Of a stretch of 33,768 bases of DNA, positions 14,485 to 23,228 are shown piece after piece. Each line of letters begins with the position of its first letter. Position 1 is the first letter of the stretch. The stretch comes from Terriglobia bacterium (lineage in GTDB: Bacteria; Acidobacteriota; Terriglobia; Acidiferrales; UBA7541): positions 40,870-74,637 of the forward strand of contig JAIQGD010000020.1 of the NCBI GenBank assembly GCA_020072765.1, in the 5' to 3' direction. Position numbers and translations under genes: made by a program. The notes under the pieces are model-generated. The model saw only the letters and a program-made list of their open reading frames with translations, did not search any database and was not told the origin of the DNA.

Positions 14485-16586
14485 AGATCCTCTATAAATG
14501 GCTGAAAGAATTCGTGGACGTGACAGCGCCCGCGCCGGAGCTGGGCCTGCGGCTCTCGCTGGCGGGCAATGCTATCGACTCGGTGGAGGAGTTCATCGCT
14601 GGGCCGGTGCTCGACGCGGAAGTCACGGCGAACCGTCCCGACTGCCTGGGCCATTACGGCATGGCCCGCGAAATTGCCGCGATCTACCGCCTGCCACTCA
14701 AGGCGCTCCAGCCAAAGCCTAAGGAATCGAGCGAAAAGGCCGTGGACGCAACCCGCGTCGAGATCGACTGTCCGGAACTGTGCGGCCGCTACACGGCGCG
14801 GATTCTGCGGGGCGTCAAGGTGCAGCCTTCGCCCGATTGGCTGCGCCAGCGCCTGGAAGCCATCGGACAAAACTCGATCAATAACGTCGTGGACGTGACC
14901 AACTACGTCATGTTCGAGCTGGGCCAGCCGCTGCACGCGTTCGACCTCGACAAACTGGCGGAGCGCCGCATCATCGTGCGGCGCGCCCGGCCGGGCGAAA
15001 CCATCCACACGCTCGACGGAGCCCGGCGCCCGCTCGCGCCCGACATGTGCGTGATCGCCGACGCCGCACGAGCCGTGGCCATTGCCGGCGTGATGGGCGG
15101 CACCGAAAGCGAGATTGGGTTCAGCAGCCGCGATATCCTGCTGGAATCGGCGTGGTTCGATCCCATCTCCGTCCGGCGCACGTCGAAGGCGCTGGGCCTG
15201 CGCACGGAAGCTTCGTACCGCTTCGAGCGCGGCGCCGATCCGGAGATGGCGGAGATGGCCTCGCGCCGGGCCGCGGAGCTGATTCAGCAGCTCGGCGGCG
15301 GCGAAATTCTCGCCGGCGTCGTGGACGTTTACCCGCGCCGCAAGCCTCCGCTGGTGATCGAATTGGCACGCACAGAACTCCTGCGCGTGATGGGCGCGGA
15401 TGTTCCCGACCGCGATATCGAGGAGATTTTGGGCGCGCTAGGATTTCATCCTGTGCGCAAGGACGCCGAACGCGGCACGCCCGATTCTCCAGCGGTCGTG
15501 TGGGCATGCCGCCAGCCTTCGTGGCGGCACGACGTGACCCGCGAGGTTGACCTGGTCGAGGAAGTGGCGCGGCACTTCGGATACGATAAGTTTCCCCCGC
15601 GGCTGCCTCCGGCCAAGCAGCCGGCGCACCGCCTGCCGCACGCCGGCGCATTGGGCCTGCTGTGCGAGCGCGTGGTGGCGCTGGGATATCAGGAGATCGT
15701 CGAAATCCCGCTCGTCGATCCGCAGCGCGATGCGCTGTTCCGGCCCGAAGAGCGAATCCCTGCCGTGATCAGCAACCCGCTGGCGGAAGACGCCTCGGTG
15801 ATGCGCTCGAGCGGAATCGTCAGCATGCTGGGCGCGCTGGAATGGAACTTGAATCACGGCCAGCGCAATCTGCGCCTGTTCGAAATCGGCAAGACGTATG
15901 AGATCAACGCCCAGGGGGGCGAGCCGGTGGAAACGCCGGTGCTGACGCTGGGGGCCACGGGCCTGGCGCGCGAGAAGACGATTTACGAAGCGCTGCGCGA
16001 GTTCGGCTTCGCGGATTTGAAGGGCGACCTCGATAGCCTGGGCGATCTGGCCGGAGGGCTCGCCTGGCAGGCGGACGGGCCGGCGTGGCTCGCGGCCGGC
16101 CGCGCGGCGCGCATTTCGCTCGCGCAGTCCGCCGCCGAGAAAGAAGCGCGCGCTCTCGGCGTGGCGGGCCAGCTCGCGCGCAAGATCGCCGAACAGCTCA
16201 AGCTGCGCCAGGATGTGTTCGTCGCCGAAGTGCGGCTCGATCCGTTTCTCGCGGGCATCGAGGCGGCGCGCGCCGTCCGGCGCTTCGCGCCCATCCCGCG
16301 CTACCCGGCGGTGGAAAGGGACTTCTCTCTGGTGCTGGCCGATGGCGTCACCTTTGCCGAGGTGGACGCGGCGATTCGCGCGCTGGGCATCGCCGAACTC
16401 CGGCGCGTCGAGCCCGCCGATCTGTTTCGCGGAGGCCAGATTCCCGCCGGGAGATTTTCCCTGATGATCCGCGTGACGTTCCAGAGCGCGGAGACAACGC
16501 TCACCGAAGCGCAGCTCGCCGATTTTTCCTCGCGCATTATCGCCGCTCTGGAGCAGCGCCTCGGCGCAACGCTTCGGGCAAGCTGA
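14481..16586 (+). CDS. pheT: Phenylalanine-tRNA ligase beta subunit, short form without EMAP domain
   Basis: Beta subunit of phenylalanyl-tRNA synthetase, responsible for editing and tRNA binding. It has 701 residues against roughly 790-800 in E. coli-type enzymes. The missing part is the N-terminal tRNA-binding (EMAP/OB) domain: the sequence goes from NAIDSVEEFIAGPVLDAEVTA (residues 30-50) straight to NRPDCLGHYGMAREIA, which in E. coli lies near residue 160. The B3/B4 editing domain (about 95-290), B5 domain (about 300-395), the catalytic-like core and the C-terminal ferredoxin-fold anticodon-binding domain (PRYPAVERDFSLVLADGVTF to end) are present. It overlaps the methyltransferase gene by four bases. 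A hairpin terminator follows. Confidence 0.95.
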   Translation: MKILYKWLKEFVDVTAPAPELGLRLSLAGNAIDSVEEFIAGPVLDAEVTANRPDCLGHYGMAREIAAIYRLPLKALQPKPKESSEKAVDATRVEIDCPELCGRYTARILRGVKVQPSPDWLRQRLEAIGQNSINNVVDVTNYVMFELGQPLHAFDLDKLAERRIIVRRARPGETIHTLDGARRPLAPDMCVIADAARAVAIAGVMGGTESEIGFSSRDILLESAWFDPISVRRTSKALGLRTEASYRFERGADPEMAEMASRRAAELIQQLGGGEILAGVVDVYPRRKPPLVIELARTELLRVMGADVPDRDIEEILGALGFHPVRKDAERGTPDSPAVVWACRQPSWRHDVTREVDLVEEVARHFGYDKFPPRLPPAKQPAHRLPHAGALGLLCERVVALGYQEIVEIPLVDPQRDALFRPEERIPAVISNPLAEDASVMRSSGIVSMLGALEWNLNHGQRNLRLFEIGKTYEINAQGGEPVETPVLTLGATGLAREKTIYEALREFGFADLKGDLDSLGDLAGGLAWQADGPAWLAAGRAARISLAQSAAEKEARALGVAGQLARKIAEQLKLRQDVFVAEVRLDPFLAGIEAARAVRRFAPIPRYPAVERDFSLVLADGVTFAEVDAAIRALGIAELRRVEPADLFRGGQIPAGRFSLMIRVTFQSAETTLTEAQLADFSSRIIAALEQRLGATLRAS

Positions 16587-16601
16587 CGCATCGCTCGGGA
16601 C

Positions 16602-16645
16602 AAAGGCCCACGACGAGAGAGGCGCTCGTCGTGGCTGCCTTTCTT
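16602..16645 (+). terminator. Rho-independent terminator after pheT
   Basis: CCACGACGAG (16608-16617) pairs perfectly with CTCGTCGTGG (16625-16634) around a 7-base loop. AAAGG precedes it and CTGCCTTTCTTTG follows, so the stem can extend and ends in a T-rich run. Good terminator, ending the pheST transcript. Confidence 0.65.
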
Positions 16646-16651
16646 TGCTTC

Positions 16652-16675
16652 CTCTGTGCCTCCGTGTCTCTGTGG
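16652..16675. repeat. Three tandem octamers
   Basis: CTCTGTGC, CTCCGTGT and CTCTGTGG in direct succession between the pheT terminator and zapA. Similar degenerate CTTTGTG-type units lie at 1301-1340. This resembles a low-complexity intergenic repeat found scattered in several bacterial genomes (from memory). Confidence 0.5.
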
Positions 16676-16755
16676 CAACGGTGGCTGTTGCGCTGCGGCA
16701 GGCGATGGCCGACAATGGCGGCAGTCCGGCCCGCCAACGGCTCGGGAGTGAAAAC

Positions 16756-17034
16756 GTGAAAATCGAAATCTACGATCAGAGTTACAACGTCCACACGAAC
16801 GGCAACGAGGACTCGCTGAAGGAGTTGGCCGCCTACGTCGACGGCAAAATGCGCGAGGTCGCCCAGGCCACGCGGACCGTCGACTCGCTGAAGGTGGCCG
16901 TGCTCGCGGCGCTGAACATCGCCGACGAACTCTTCGTGGCCCGCGAGAGCCGGCAGACCATCGAGGGGCCTCTGCGCGAGCGCGTGGAGAAGTGCGTCGC
17001 CCTGGTGGAGAAGGCGCTGGAAGCGTCCAATTGA
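16756..17034 (+). CDS. zapA: Cell division protein ZapA
   Basis: A 92-residue ZapA homolog, which binds FtsZ polymers and stabilises the Z-ring. The N-terminal beta domain (VKIEIYDQSYNV, residues 1-12) is followed by LKELAAYVDGKMREVAQAT, typical of ZapA, and then a long C-terminal coiled-coil helix to the end. The GTG at 16756 is chosen because GGGAG at 16744-16748 is correctly spaced and the length is normal; an ATG at 16705 would add 17 residues without a clear ribosome-binding site. zapA after pheT is a widely conserved order. The next 134 bases (17035-17168) hold no gene I can identify; I found no convincing 6S RNA, which follows zapA in proteobacteria. Confidence 0.9.
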   Translation: MKIEIYDQSYNVHTNGNEDSLKELAAYVDGKMREVAQATRTVDSLKVAVLAALNIADELFVARESRQTIEGPLRERVEKCVALVEKALEASN

Positions 17035-17168
17035 ATGCCGCACGCCTCACAGCGGGCCGGGGCAAGCAGCACAAAGTGGCTTCGTCGGCACATAAGCGGC
17101 GCAACCTGTGGCGTCGCTCCGGCATCTGTCATATGATGGCAGTTAGTCGGTTCGGCTAGCTTTGGCGC

Positions 17169-17453
17169 ATGAGTAAGCGAACTCCAATTCGGTTTTTGGC
17201 TGTTCCGGTAGCTCTGGTGGCGCTGGCCGCAATGGCGATGATGCTCGGCGGCGTTTGGCATCACCACGCCGGCTCCTCGGACACGTCCTGCCAGATCTGC
17301 CATGTGATCCATCAGCCGCTCGATCAGCCGCTCGTTACACATCGCGCCCCTGCCTTGGCTTTGCTCGGGCCTGCGCCTGCGGTTGGAGACGCCGGCTTGG
17401 CACCGACTCTCGCCGCCCGGCGCGTCCCCGCCCGCGCTCCTCCCGTCGCATAA
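17169..17453 (+). CDS. Small exported His/Cys-rich protein ahead of czcCBA
   Basis: A 94-residue protein of unknown function. Residues 8-29 are a single hydrophobic segment (signal peptide or anchor). It is followed by WHHHAGSSDTSCQICHVIHQP (30-50), with a His triplet and C41-Q-I-C44-H45. That could bind a metal ion or, since CxxCH is the heme c motif, covalent heme; the cluster of extra histidines favours metal. The tail is Pro/Ala-rich and low in complexity. It precedes czcC by 73 bases, suggesting a periplasmic metal sensor or chaperone for the efflux system, by context only. There is no Shine-Dalgarno. TATGAT (17132-17137) and TAGCTT (17157-17162, six bases before the ATG) are candidate -10 boxes. 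Confidence 0.6.
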   Translation: MSKRTPIRFLAVPVALVALAAMAMMLGGVWHHHAGSSDTSCQICHVIHQPLDQPLVTHRAPALALLGPAPAVGDAGLAPTLAARRVPARAPPVA

Positions 17454-17526
17454 AGCCCCTGTTCGTTCCGTGCCGCTCCCGGCACATCGATCCACGTCCA
17501 TTTCGTCTAGCGAGGGCTGAACGCCT

Positions 17527-18825
17527 ATGCGTGCAAAACATTTCCGTTTTTCAGTTTTGATTTTGGTGGTGTGTTTGGCGGGCGCCTCCTGCGTGCCGTC
17601 CGTTTCCGCGCAGGTCTCCTCGTCCGTGCAGGGGCCGGTGAAGATTACGCTGGACGAGGCCATTCAGATGGCGCTCGCCCACAATCACAACCTGGTGGCC
17701 GCGCGCACCGTGATCCAACAGAACGAGGCCCAGGAAACCACGGCGAACCTGCGTCCGAATCCCGTCCTGCTCGGCGATGCCCAGTTCCTGCCGGTTTTCC
17801 AGCCGGGTCACTTCAGTTCGGAGTATCTCGATAATTCGGCGCAGTTCGATCTCGGCGTGAGCTACCTGTTCGAGCGTGGTGGGAAGCGGCAGCACCGCCT
17901 GGAGGCCGCCAAGGACCAGACGGCCGTGACGCGCTCGCAGGTGGCCGATAGCGAGCGCAGCCTGGCGTTTCAGGTGGCCGCGCAGTTCACCAACGTCCAG
18001 TTGGCCGAATCGACGCTCGATCTCGCGCAGCAAAGCCTGAAAAGCTTTCAGGATACGGTGGACATCAGCAAGGAACGCTACCGCGCCGGCGACATCAGCG
18101 AGGACGATTACCTGAAGATCAAGCTGCAGTTGCTGCAGTTTCAGACCGACGCGTCCCAGGCGCGGCTCGCCCGGGCGCAGGCGCTTGCGGACCTCCGTCA
18201 GTTGCTCGGATACGAATCGGTGCCCGCGGATTACGATGTGGCCGGCGCCTTCGACTATCTATCGGTGAGCGCGCACCTCGAGGACTTGCAGGCCAAAGCC
18301 CTGGCTACGCGCCCCGACCTGCGCGCCGCGCAGCAGAGCGTGGCTGCGGCCAACAGCCAGTACAAGATGGCCAGGGCCAATGGCAAGCGCGACGTCACCG
18401 CCCAAATCAATTACACGCACATCACCGCCCTCAGCACCGCTTCTCTCTTCGGCAGCATCCAGCTGCCAATTTTCGATCGCAATCAGGGGGAGATTGCGCG
18501 CACGCGTTTCGCCATTACCCAGGCGCAGGAGCAGCAGAGGGCTACGAACGATCAGGTGCTGACCGACGTCCGGGACGCCTACGAGGGCCTGCAAACGAAC
18601 GATCAGATCATCCAGCTCTACCGCTCGGGTTATCTCGATGAGGCCCAGCAGGATCGCGACATCAGCGAATACGCCTACAAGCGCGGGGCCACGAGCCTGC
18701 TCAATTTTCTCGATGCCGAGCGCAGCTATCGCGCGACGCAGCGCGCCTACCGCCAGGCGCTCGCGTCGTACCTGCTCGCGCTCGAACAGCTACGCCAAGC
18801 GGTGGGAACGAGGACCTTGCCATGA
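17527..18825 (+). CDS. czcC: RND efflux outer-membrane protein, CzcC/TolC family
   Basis: A 432-residue outer-membrane channel of a tripartite efflux pump. The signal peptide covers residues 1-29 (ending SVSA). The two OEP repeats follow: KITLDEAIQMALAHNHNLVAAR with its coiled-coil (about 38-220), and a second copy from LQAKALATRPDLRAAQQSV (about 255-430). QLPIFDRNQGEIART is the hallmark strand-turn of this family. It overlaps czcB by four bases (ATGA). GAGGG lies upstream of the ATG at slightly long spacing. Together with czcB and czcA it spans the envelope to export divalent metals. Confidence 0.88.
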   Translation: MRAKHFRFSVLILVVCLAGASCVPSVSAQVSSSVQGPVKITLDEAIQMALAHNHNLVAARTVIQQNEAQETTANLRPNPVLLGDAQFLPVFQPGHFSSEYLDNSAQFDLGVSYLFERGGKRQHRLEAAKDQTAVTRSQVADSERSLAFQVAAQFTNVQLAESTLDLAQQSLKSFQDTVDISKERYRAGDISEDDYLKIKLQLLQFQTDASQARLARAQALADLRQLLGYESVPADYDVAGAFDYLSVSAHLEDLQAKALATRPDLRAAQQSVAAANSQYKMARANGKRDVTAQINYTHITALSTASLFGSIQLPIFDRNQGEIARTRFAITQAQEQQRATNDQVLTDVRDAYEGLQTNDQIIQLYRSGYLDEAQQDRDISEYAYKRGATSLLNFLDAERSYRATQRAYRQALASYLLALEQLRQAVGTRTLP

Positions 18826-20006
18826 GGAGTTCACGAATCACACACGGCTCCTGGGCCGTCGGCATGGCCGCGGCGATCGCGTTGGGATGCGCGCTCGCGG
18901 GATGCGGTTCGGACCAGAGCCCGCGCGCGACCGATATGACTTCGTTCTCGGCGCAACCGGCGAAGTCCGCGACGCCCGAGCTCTTTACGATCCCGCAAAA
19001 TCAGATGTCGCACGTGCAGGTGGTGACCCTGCAGGCGGCGAAGCTGGCGCGCACGCTGCGGCTCACTGGCGCCGTGGCCTACAACGCGTTCAAGACGACG
19101 CCCGTCATCACCCAGGTTGGCGGGCCGGTCAGCCGCGTTCTCGTCGTGCCCGGCGAGCACGTCCGGCAGGGCCAGCCGATGCTCGAAGTGGCCAGCCCGG
19201 ATTATTCGCTGTTGTTCGCCACCTACCTGAAGGCACGCGACACCTTCCGCGTCACGGACAAGAATTACGCCCGCGCGCAGGATCTGTATCAGCACCACGC
19301 CATCGCCGAGCGCGATCTCCTCCAAGCCGAATCGGACCGCAATCAGGCGCAGGCGGACCTGAACGCCTCCGAGCAGGCCATGAAGATCCTCGGGATCGAG
19401 AATCCGGAAGACTTGGCGAAGGCGCCCGCGTCGGCCGCAATTCCCTTGTTGGCGCCGATCGGCGGCGAAGTGGTCGAACGACTCGTCTCGCCCGGCCAGG
19501 TGCTGCAGGCGGGCCAGACGCAGGCATTCACGATTTCCGACATGAGCACCGTGTGGGTGCTGGCCAACGTGTACCAGGGTGATCTTGCGCATGTAAAGAC
19601 GGGCGACGATGTCGTGGTGCAGACGGACGCCTACCCCGACAGCTTTCGCGGCAAGATTTCCTATGTGTCGGCGGCGCTCGATCCCAACACCCGCACGTTG
19701 CAGGCGCGCATCGTGGTGAATAACCCCGGCGAAAAGCTCAAGAAGGACATGTATTGCGCCGCCACGGTAACGGCTGGCGTGATCGAGAGCGGCATTGCCG
19801 TGCCCGATGCGGCCGTCTTGCGCGACGACGAGAACCAGCCCTTCGTCTATGTCGCAGCCGGGCCGGGCCAGTTTGGCCGCCGGACCATCGAGATCGGCGG
19901 AAGTGAGAACGGCCGGACGCAGGTTCTGAAGGGTCTTACGGCCGGAGAACAAGTCGTGGGCGATGGCAGCCTGTTTCTCCAATTTGCCAATTCGCTCCAA
20001 CACTAA
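18822..20006 (+). CDS. czcB: RND efflux periplasmic adaptor lipoprotein, CzcB family
   Basis: Membrane fusion protein of 394 residues linking CzcA to CzcC. A lipobox LAGC puts the lipidated cysteine at C28. Then come the beta-barrel/lipoyl half-motif (VGGPVSRVLVVPGEHVRQGQ), a helical hairpin (about 125-190), the second lipoyl half (IPLLAPIGGEVVERLVSPGQ), and the membrane-proximal domain to the C-terminus. There is no His-rich metal-binding N-terminus like that of C. metallidurans CzcB. The start overlaps czcC and the stop lies 15 bases before czcA, so the three are an operon. Confidence 0.88.
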   Translation: MRSSRITHGSWAVGMAAAIALGCALAGCGSDQSPRATDMTSFSAQPAKSATPELFTIPQNQMSHVQVVTLQAAKLARTLRLTGAVAYNAFKTTPVITQVGGPVSRVLVVPGEHVRQGQPMLEVASPDYSLLFATYLKARDTFRVTDKNYARAQDLYQHHAIAERDLLQAESDRNQAQADLNASEQAMKILGIENPEDLAKAPASAAIPLLAPIGGEVVERLVSPGQVLQAGQTQAFTISDMSTVWVLANVYQGDLAHVKTGDDVVVQTDAYPDSFRGKISYVSAALDPNTRTLQARIVVNNPGEKLKKDMYCAATVTAGVIESGIAVPDAAVLRDDENQPFVYVAAGPGQFGRRTIEIGGSENGRTQVLKGLTAGEQVVGDGSLFLQFANSLQH

Positions 20007-20021
20007 GGCGGCTGAGATCGC

Positions 20022-23000
20022 ATGATTCATCGCATCATCCAAGCGGCATTGCGGCAGCGATTCCTGATCCTGATGCTGACGGTGTTCGTGGCCGTCGCCG
20101 GGGCGGTCTCGTTCCAGCACATGCCCGTGGACGCCTATCCCGATCTTTCGCCGCCCATGGTGGAGATCATCACGCAGTGGCCGGGCCATGCGGCGGAGGA
20201 AGTCGAACGACTGGTCTCGCTGCCGACGGAAGTGGAAATGAACGGCGCGCCGAAGATGTCCACGATGCGCTCGATTTCGCTTTACGGCCTCTCCGACGTG
20301 CGGCTGACGTTTAACGAAGATACGGACGATTACTTCGCGCGCCAGGTGGTTTTTCAGCGGCTGAGCGAGGTGACGTATCCTTCCGGAGTGACGCCCGCGC
20401 TGGCGCCGCTTTCGAGCCCCTCGGGCCTCGTCTACCGCTACGTCCTCAAAAGTCCGGACCGCACGCCGCAGGAATTGAAAACCTATGAAGACTGGGTGAT
20501 CCAGCGCGCGTACAAGCAGGTGCCCGGCGTCGCGGACGATTCCGGATTCGGTGGCACGGTGATGCAGTACCAGGTGCTGCTCGATCCCGCGCGGCTCTAT
20601 GGGTATCACATTGCTGTTCCGCAGGTGCTCCAGCAGCTCTCCGTGAACAACGCCAACGCCGGCGGCGGATTCTATTCGCAAGGCGGGCAGTTTTACTACG
20701 TCCGCGGTCTCGGCCTGCTGCGGGACACGGCCGATATCGGCAACGTGATCGTCGGAGCGCAGGGCGGCGTGCCGGTGCGCGTGCGCGACATCGGCGAAGT
20801 CACCATCGGCCACGCGCCGCGCCTGGGCGAATTCGGCTTCAACAAGACCGATGACGCCGTCGAAGGCGTGATCCTGATGCTCCGCGGCGAGCAGACGCAG
20901 AATGTGCTCAAAGGCGTCGAGGCCAAGACCCAGGAACTGAACGAGCACATCCTGCCGCCCGACGTGAAGGTGGTTCCGTTCTACGACCGCAGCGACCTGG
21001 TGCGGCTGACGACCGACACGGTCGAAAACAACCTGCTGCGCGGGATGGTGCTCGTCTTGATCGTGCTGGTTTTCTTTCTGGTGAGCTTCCGTGCCGCGGT
21101 GATCGTCGCGCTCACCATTCCTCTCGCCTTGCTCATCTCGTTTATCGTGCTGCATGCGAAAGGCGTCCCCGCCAACCTGCTATCGATCGGGGCCATCGAC
21201 TTCGGCATCATCATCGACGGCACGCTGGTGATGGTCGAAAACATTTTCCGCGAGCTGGGACTGCGCGAGGGCCAGGAATACGACCTGCACGAAGTGATCG
21301 TCGCGGCGGCGAAGGACGTGGATCGCCCGATTTTCTATTCCGTCGCGGTCATCATCGCCGGTTACATTCCCATCTACGCGCTCAGCGGACCCGCCGGAAA
21401 ATTGTTTCATCCCATGGCGGACACGATGTCGATCGCGCTGGTCGGGGCGCTCATCCTCACGCTCACGCTTGTGCCCGTGCTCTGCTCCTACTGGTTTCGG
21501 AAAGGCGTGCACGAGGCGGCCAACCGGCCCTTCGAGTGGATCCGGCGCAAGTACGCGGTGCATCTCGATCGCTGCCTGGATCACCCGAAGACGACCCTTC
21601 TCGTGGCTGTGGCCATCTTCGGGGCGACTCTCCTGCTCATCCCCCTCATCGGCGGCGAGTTCATGCCGCACCTCGACGAAGGCGCCCTGTGGGTCCGCGC
21701 GACGCTGCCCTATACGATCTCCTATGAGGAAGCGGCGAAGTTCAGCCCCCAGATGCGGAATATTTTGCTTCAGTACCCGATGGTGACCGACGTCGGCTCG
21801 GAGTTGGGACGCCCCGACGACGGCACCGATCCGACCGGCTTCTTCAACGACGAATTTTATGTGGGCCTGAAGCCCTACGCGGACCCGTCGTGGAAAAAGG
21901 GCCCGATTCGCAACAAACTAGAATTGATCGAAGACCTCCAGAAGAAGCTCGGCGCCTTTCCGGGGGTGATTTTTAATTACACGCAGCCCGCCGAAGACGC
22001 GGTCGACGAAGCGCTCACCGGCCTGAAAAGCGCGCTGGCGGTAAAAGTGTACGGCCCGGATTTGAACGTCCTGCAAAACACGGCCATCGAGGTCAAGCGG
22101 CGGCTCTCCCAGGTGCCGGGGTTCACGGAGCTGACCGTGGTGCGCGAGCTCGGCCAGCCCAGCCTGCTGGTGGACGTGAACCGCGACAAAATCGCCCGCT
22201 ACGGCATCAACGTGGCGGATGTTGAAGCCGTCGTGCAGGCGGCGGTGGGCGGCCAGGCGGCCACGCAGGTGATCCAGGGCGAGAAGTTATTCGATCTCGT
22301 CGTGCGCATGAAGCCGGAATTCCGCGAGAGCGCGCAGCAGATCGGCAATCTGCTCGTTGGTACGCCCTCCGGACAACAGGTTCCTCTGAAGGATCTCGCG
22401 GACATCCGCGAGGCCAGCGGCGCGTCGTTCATTTATCGCGAAAACAATTCGCGCTATATCGGCGTGCAGTACAGCATCGAGGGGCGGGACCTTGCCAGCG
22501 CCGTGACCGATGGGCAGCGCGCCATCGCCGACGTACAGAAATCGCTGCCCACGGGCTACCGGCTCACGTGGGGCGGCGAATACAGCGAGCTGCTCGAAGC
22601 GAAACAGCAGATGGCCATTATCGGTCCGCTGGCGGTGCTGCTGATTTTCCTGATTCTGTTCGCGCTCTACGGCAATCTCAAATTCCCGATGGCCATCGCG
22701 TTCGGCGTGGTGATCACCGAACCCGTGGGTGCTTTGATCGCGCTCCAGCTGACGCACACGCCGTTGAGCGTTTCCTCCGTGCTCGGATTGCTGGCTTTGA
22801 TGGGCGTGTCCGTCCAAACGGCGGTCATCCTCGTATCCTTCATCAACAAACTGCGGCAGGAGGGCAAAGACATCCGCACGGCCACGCGCGAAGCGGCCCT
22901 GATGCGCCTGCGGCCCATCATGATGACGGCGCTCGTCGCGTGTCTCGGCCTGTTGCCCGCGGCCCTTTCCACCGGCATCGGCTCCGACACGCAGAAGCCG

Positions 23001-23111
23001 TTCGCCATCGTGATCGTCGCCGGGCTGATCTCCCGGCTGTGCATCGCCATCTTCGTGGACCCGGTTCTCTACCGCTTGGTCGCCCGCGAGGGCGACGTCT
23101 TGCAGGTGTGA
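20022..23111 (+). CDS. czcA: Heavy-metal RND transporter, CzcA family
   Basis: Inner-membrane proton-driven metal exporter of 1029 residues, the usual length. Twelve transmembrane segments are seen in the standard pattern: one at residues 12-30, a block about 340-540, and a block about 865-1015, with two large periplasmic loops. The TM4 proton-relay residues are D393, D399 and E406 in AIDFGIIIDGTLVMVEN. This matches the D-x5-D-x6-E spacing of CzcA-type (HME1) pumps for Zn/Co/Cd rather than the CusA type. The exact metal is inferred. No metal-responsive regulator is adjacent in the window. The 117 bases after the stop (23112-23228) contain no clear gene or strong terminator; the next gene is convergent. 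Confidence 0.92.
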   Translation: MIHRIIQAALRQRFLILMLTVFVAVAGAVSFQHMPVDAYPDLSPPMVEIITQWPGHAAEEVERLVSLPTEVEMNGAPKMSTMRSISLYGLSDVRLTFNEDTDDYFARQVVFQRLSEVTYPSGVTPALAPLSSPSGLVYRYVLKSPDRTPQELKTYEDWVIQRAYKQVPGVADDSGFGGTVMQYQVLLDPARLYGYHIAVPQVLQQLSVNNANAGGGFYSQGGQFYYVRGLGLLRDTADIGNVIVGAQGGVPVRVRDIGEVTIGHAPRLGEFGFNKTDDAVEGVILMLRGEQTQNVLKGVEAKTQELNEHILPPDVKVVPFYDRSDLVRLTTDTVENNLLRGMVLVLIVLVFFLVSFRAAVIVALTIPLALLISFIVLHAKGVPANLLSIGAIDFGIIIDGTLVMVENIFRELGLREGQEYDLHEVIVAAAKDVDRPIFYSVAVIIAGYIPIYALSGPAGKLFHPMADTMSIALVGALILTLTLVPVLCSYWFRKGVHEAANRPFEWIRRKYAVHLDRCLDHPKTTLLVAVAIFGATLLLIPLIGGEFMPHLDEGALWVRATLPYTISYEEAAKFSPQMRNILLQYPMVTDVGSELGRPDDGTDPTGFFNDEFYVGLKPYADPSWKKGPIRNKLELIEDLQKKLGAFPGVIFNYTQPAEDAVDEALTGLKSALAVKVYGPDLNVLQNTAIEVKRRLSQVPGFTELTVVRELGQPSLLVDVNRDKIARYGINVADVEAVVQAAVGGQAATQVIQGEKLFDLVVRMKPEFRESAQQIGNLLVGTPSGQQVPLKDLADIREASGASFIYRENNSRYIGVQYSIEGRDLASAVTDGQRAIADVQKSLPTGYRLTWGGEYSELLEAKQQMAIIGPLAVLLIFLILFALYGNLKFPMAIAFGVVITEPVGALIALQLTHTPLSVSSVLGLLALMGVSVQTAVILVSFINKLRQEGKDIRTATREAALMRLRPIMMTALVACLGLLPAALSTGIGSDTQKPFAIVIVAGLISRLCIAIFVDPVLYRLVAREGDVLQV

Positions 23112-23228
23112 TCCAGGTCACCGGATGTTGCGCGATGGCGCAAAGGGCCCAGCGACGATTGATTCTCGTCAACTCCGTTCAGTCTCATCCTGGAGGCGGG
23201 GCCGTAGCAGGCGAAAACGCGCGGCCAA

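Noticed and set aside
17035-17168. Possible 6S RNA downstream of zapA
   Set aside because: The position fits proteobacterial synteny, but I cannot fold it into a long hairpin with a central bubble, and no conserved 6S sequence was recognised.
17209-17303. Small CQICH protein as a definite cytochrome c
   Set aside because: It is too short for a cytochrome fold, has no distal Met context, and the His-rich surroundings favour metal binding. Left as an open alternative.
18831-21155. Long minus-strand open frame (774 codons) opposite czcB/czcA, and similar ones at 4415-6253 (minus), 23601-26576 (plus) and 26698-28164 (plus)
   Set aside because: They mirror strongly supported genes on the other strand (czc, thrS, lon, cca), have His/Arg/Gln-rich compositions typical of antisense frames in GC-rich DNA, and show no recognisable domains.
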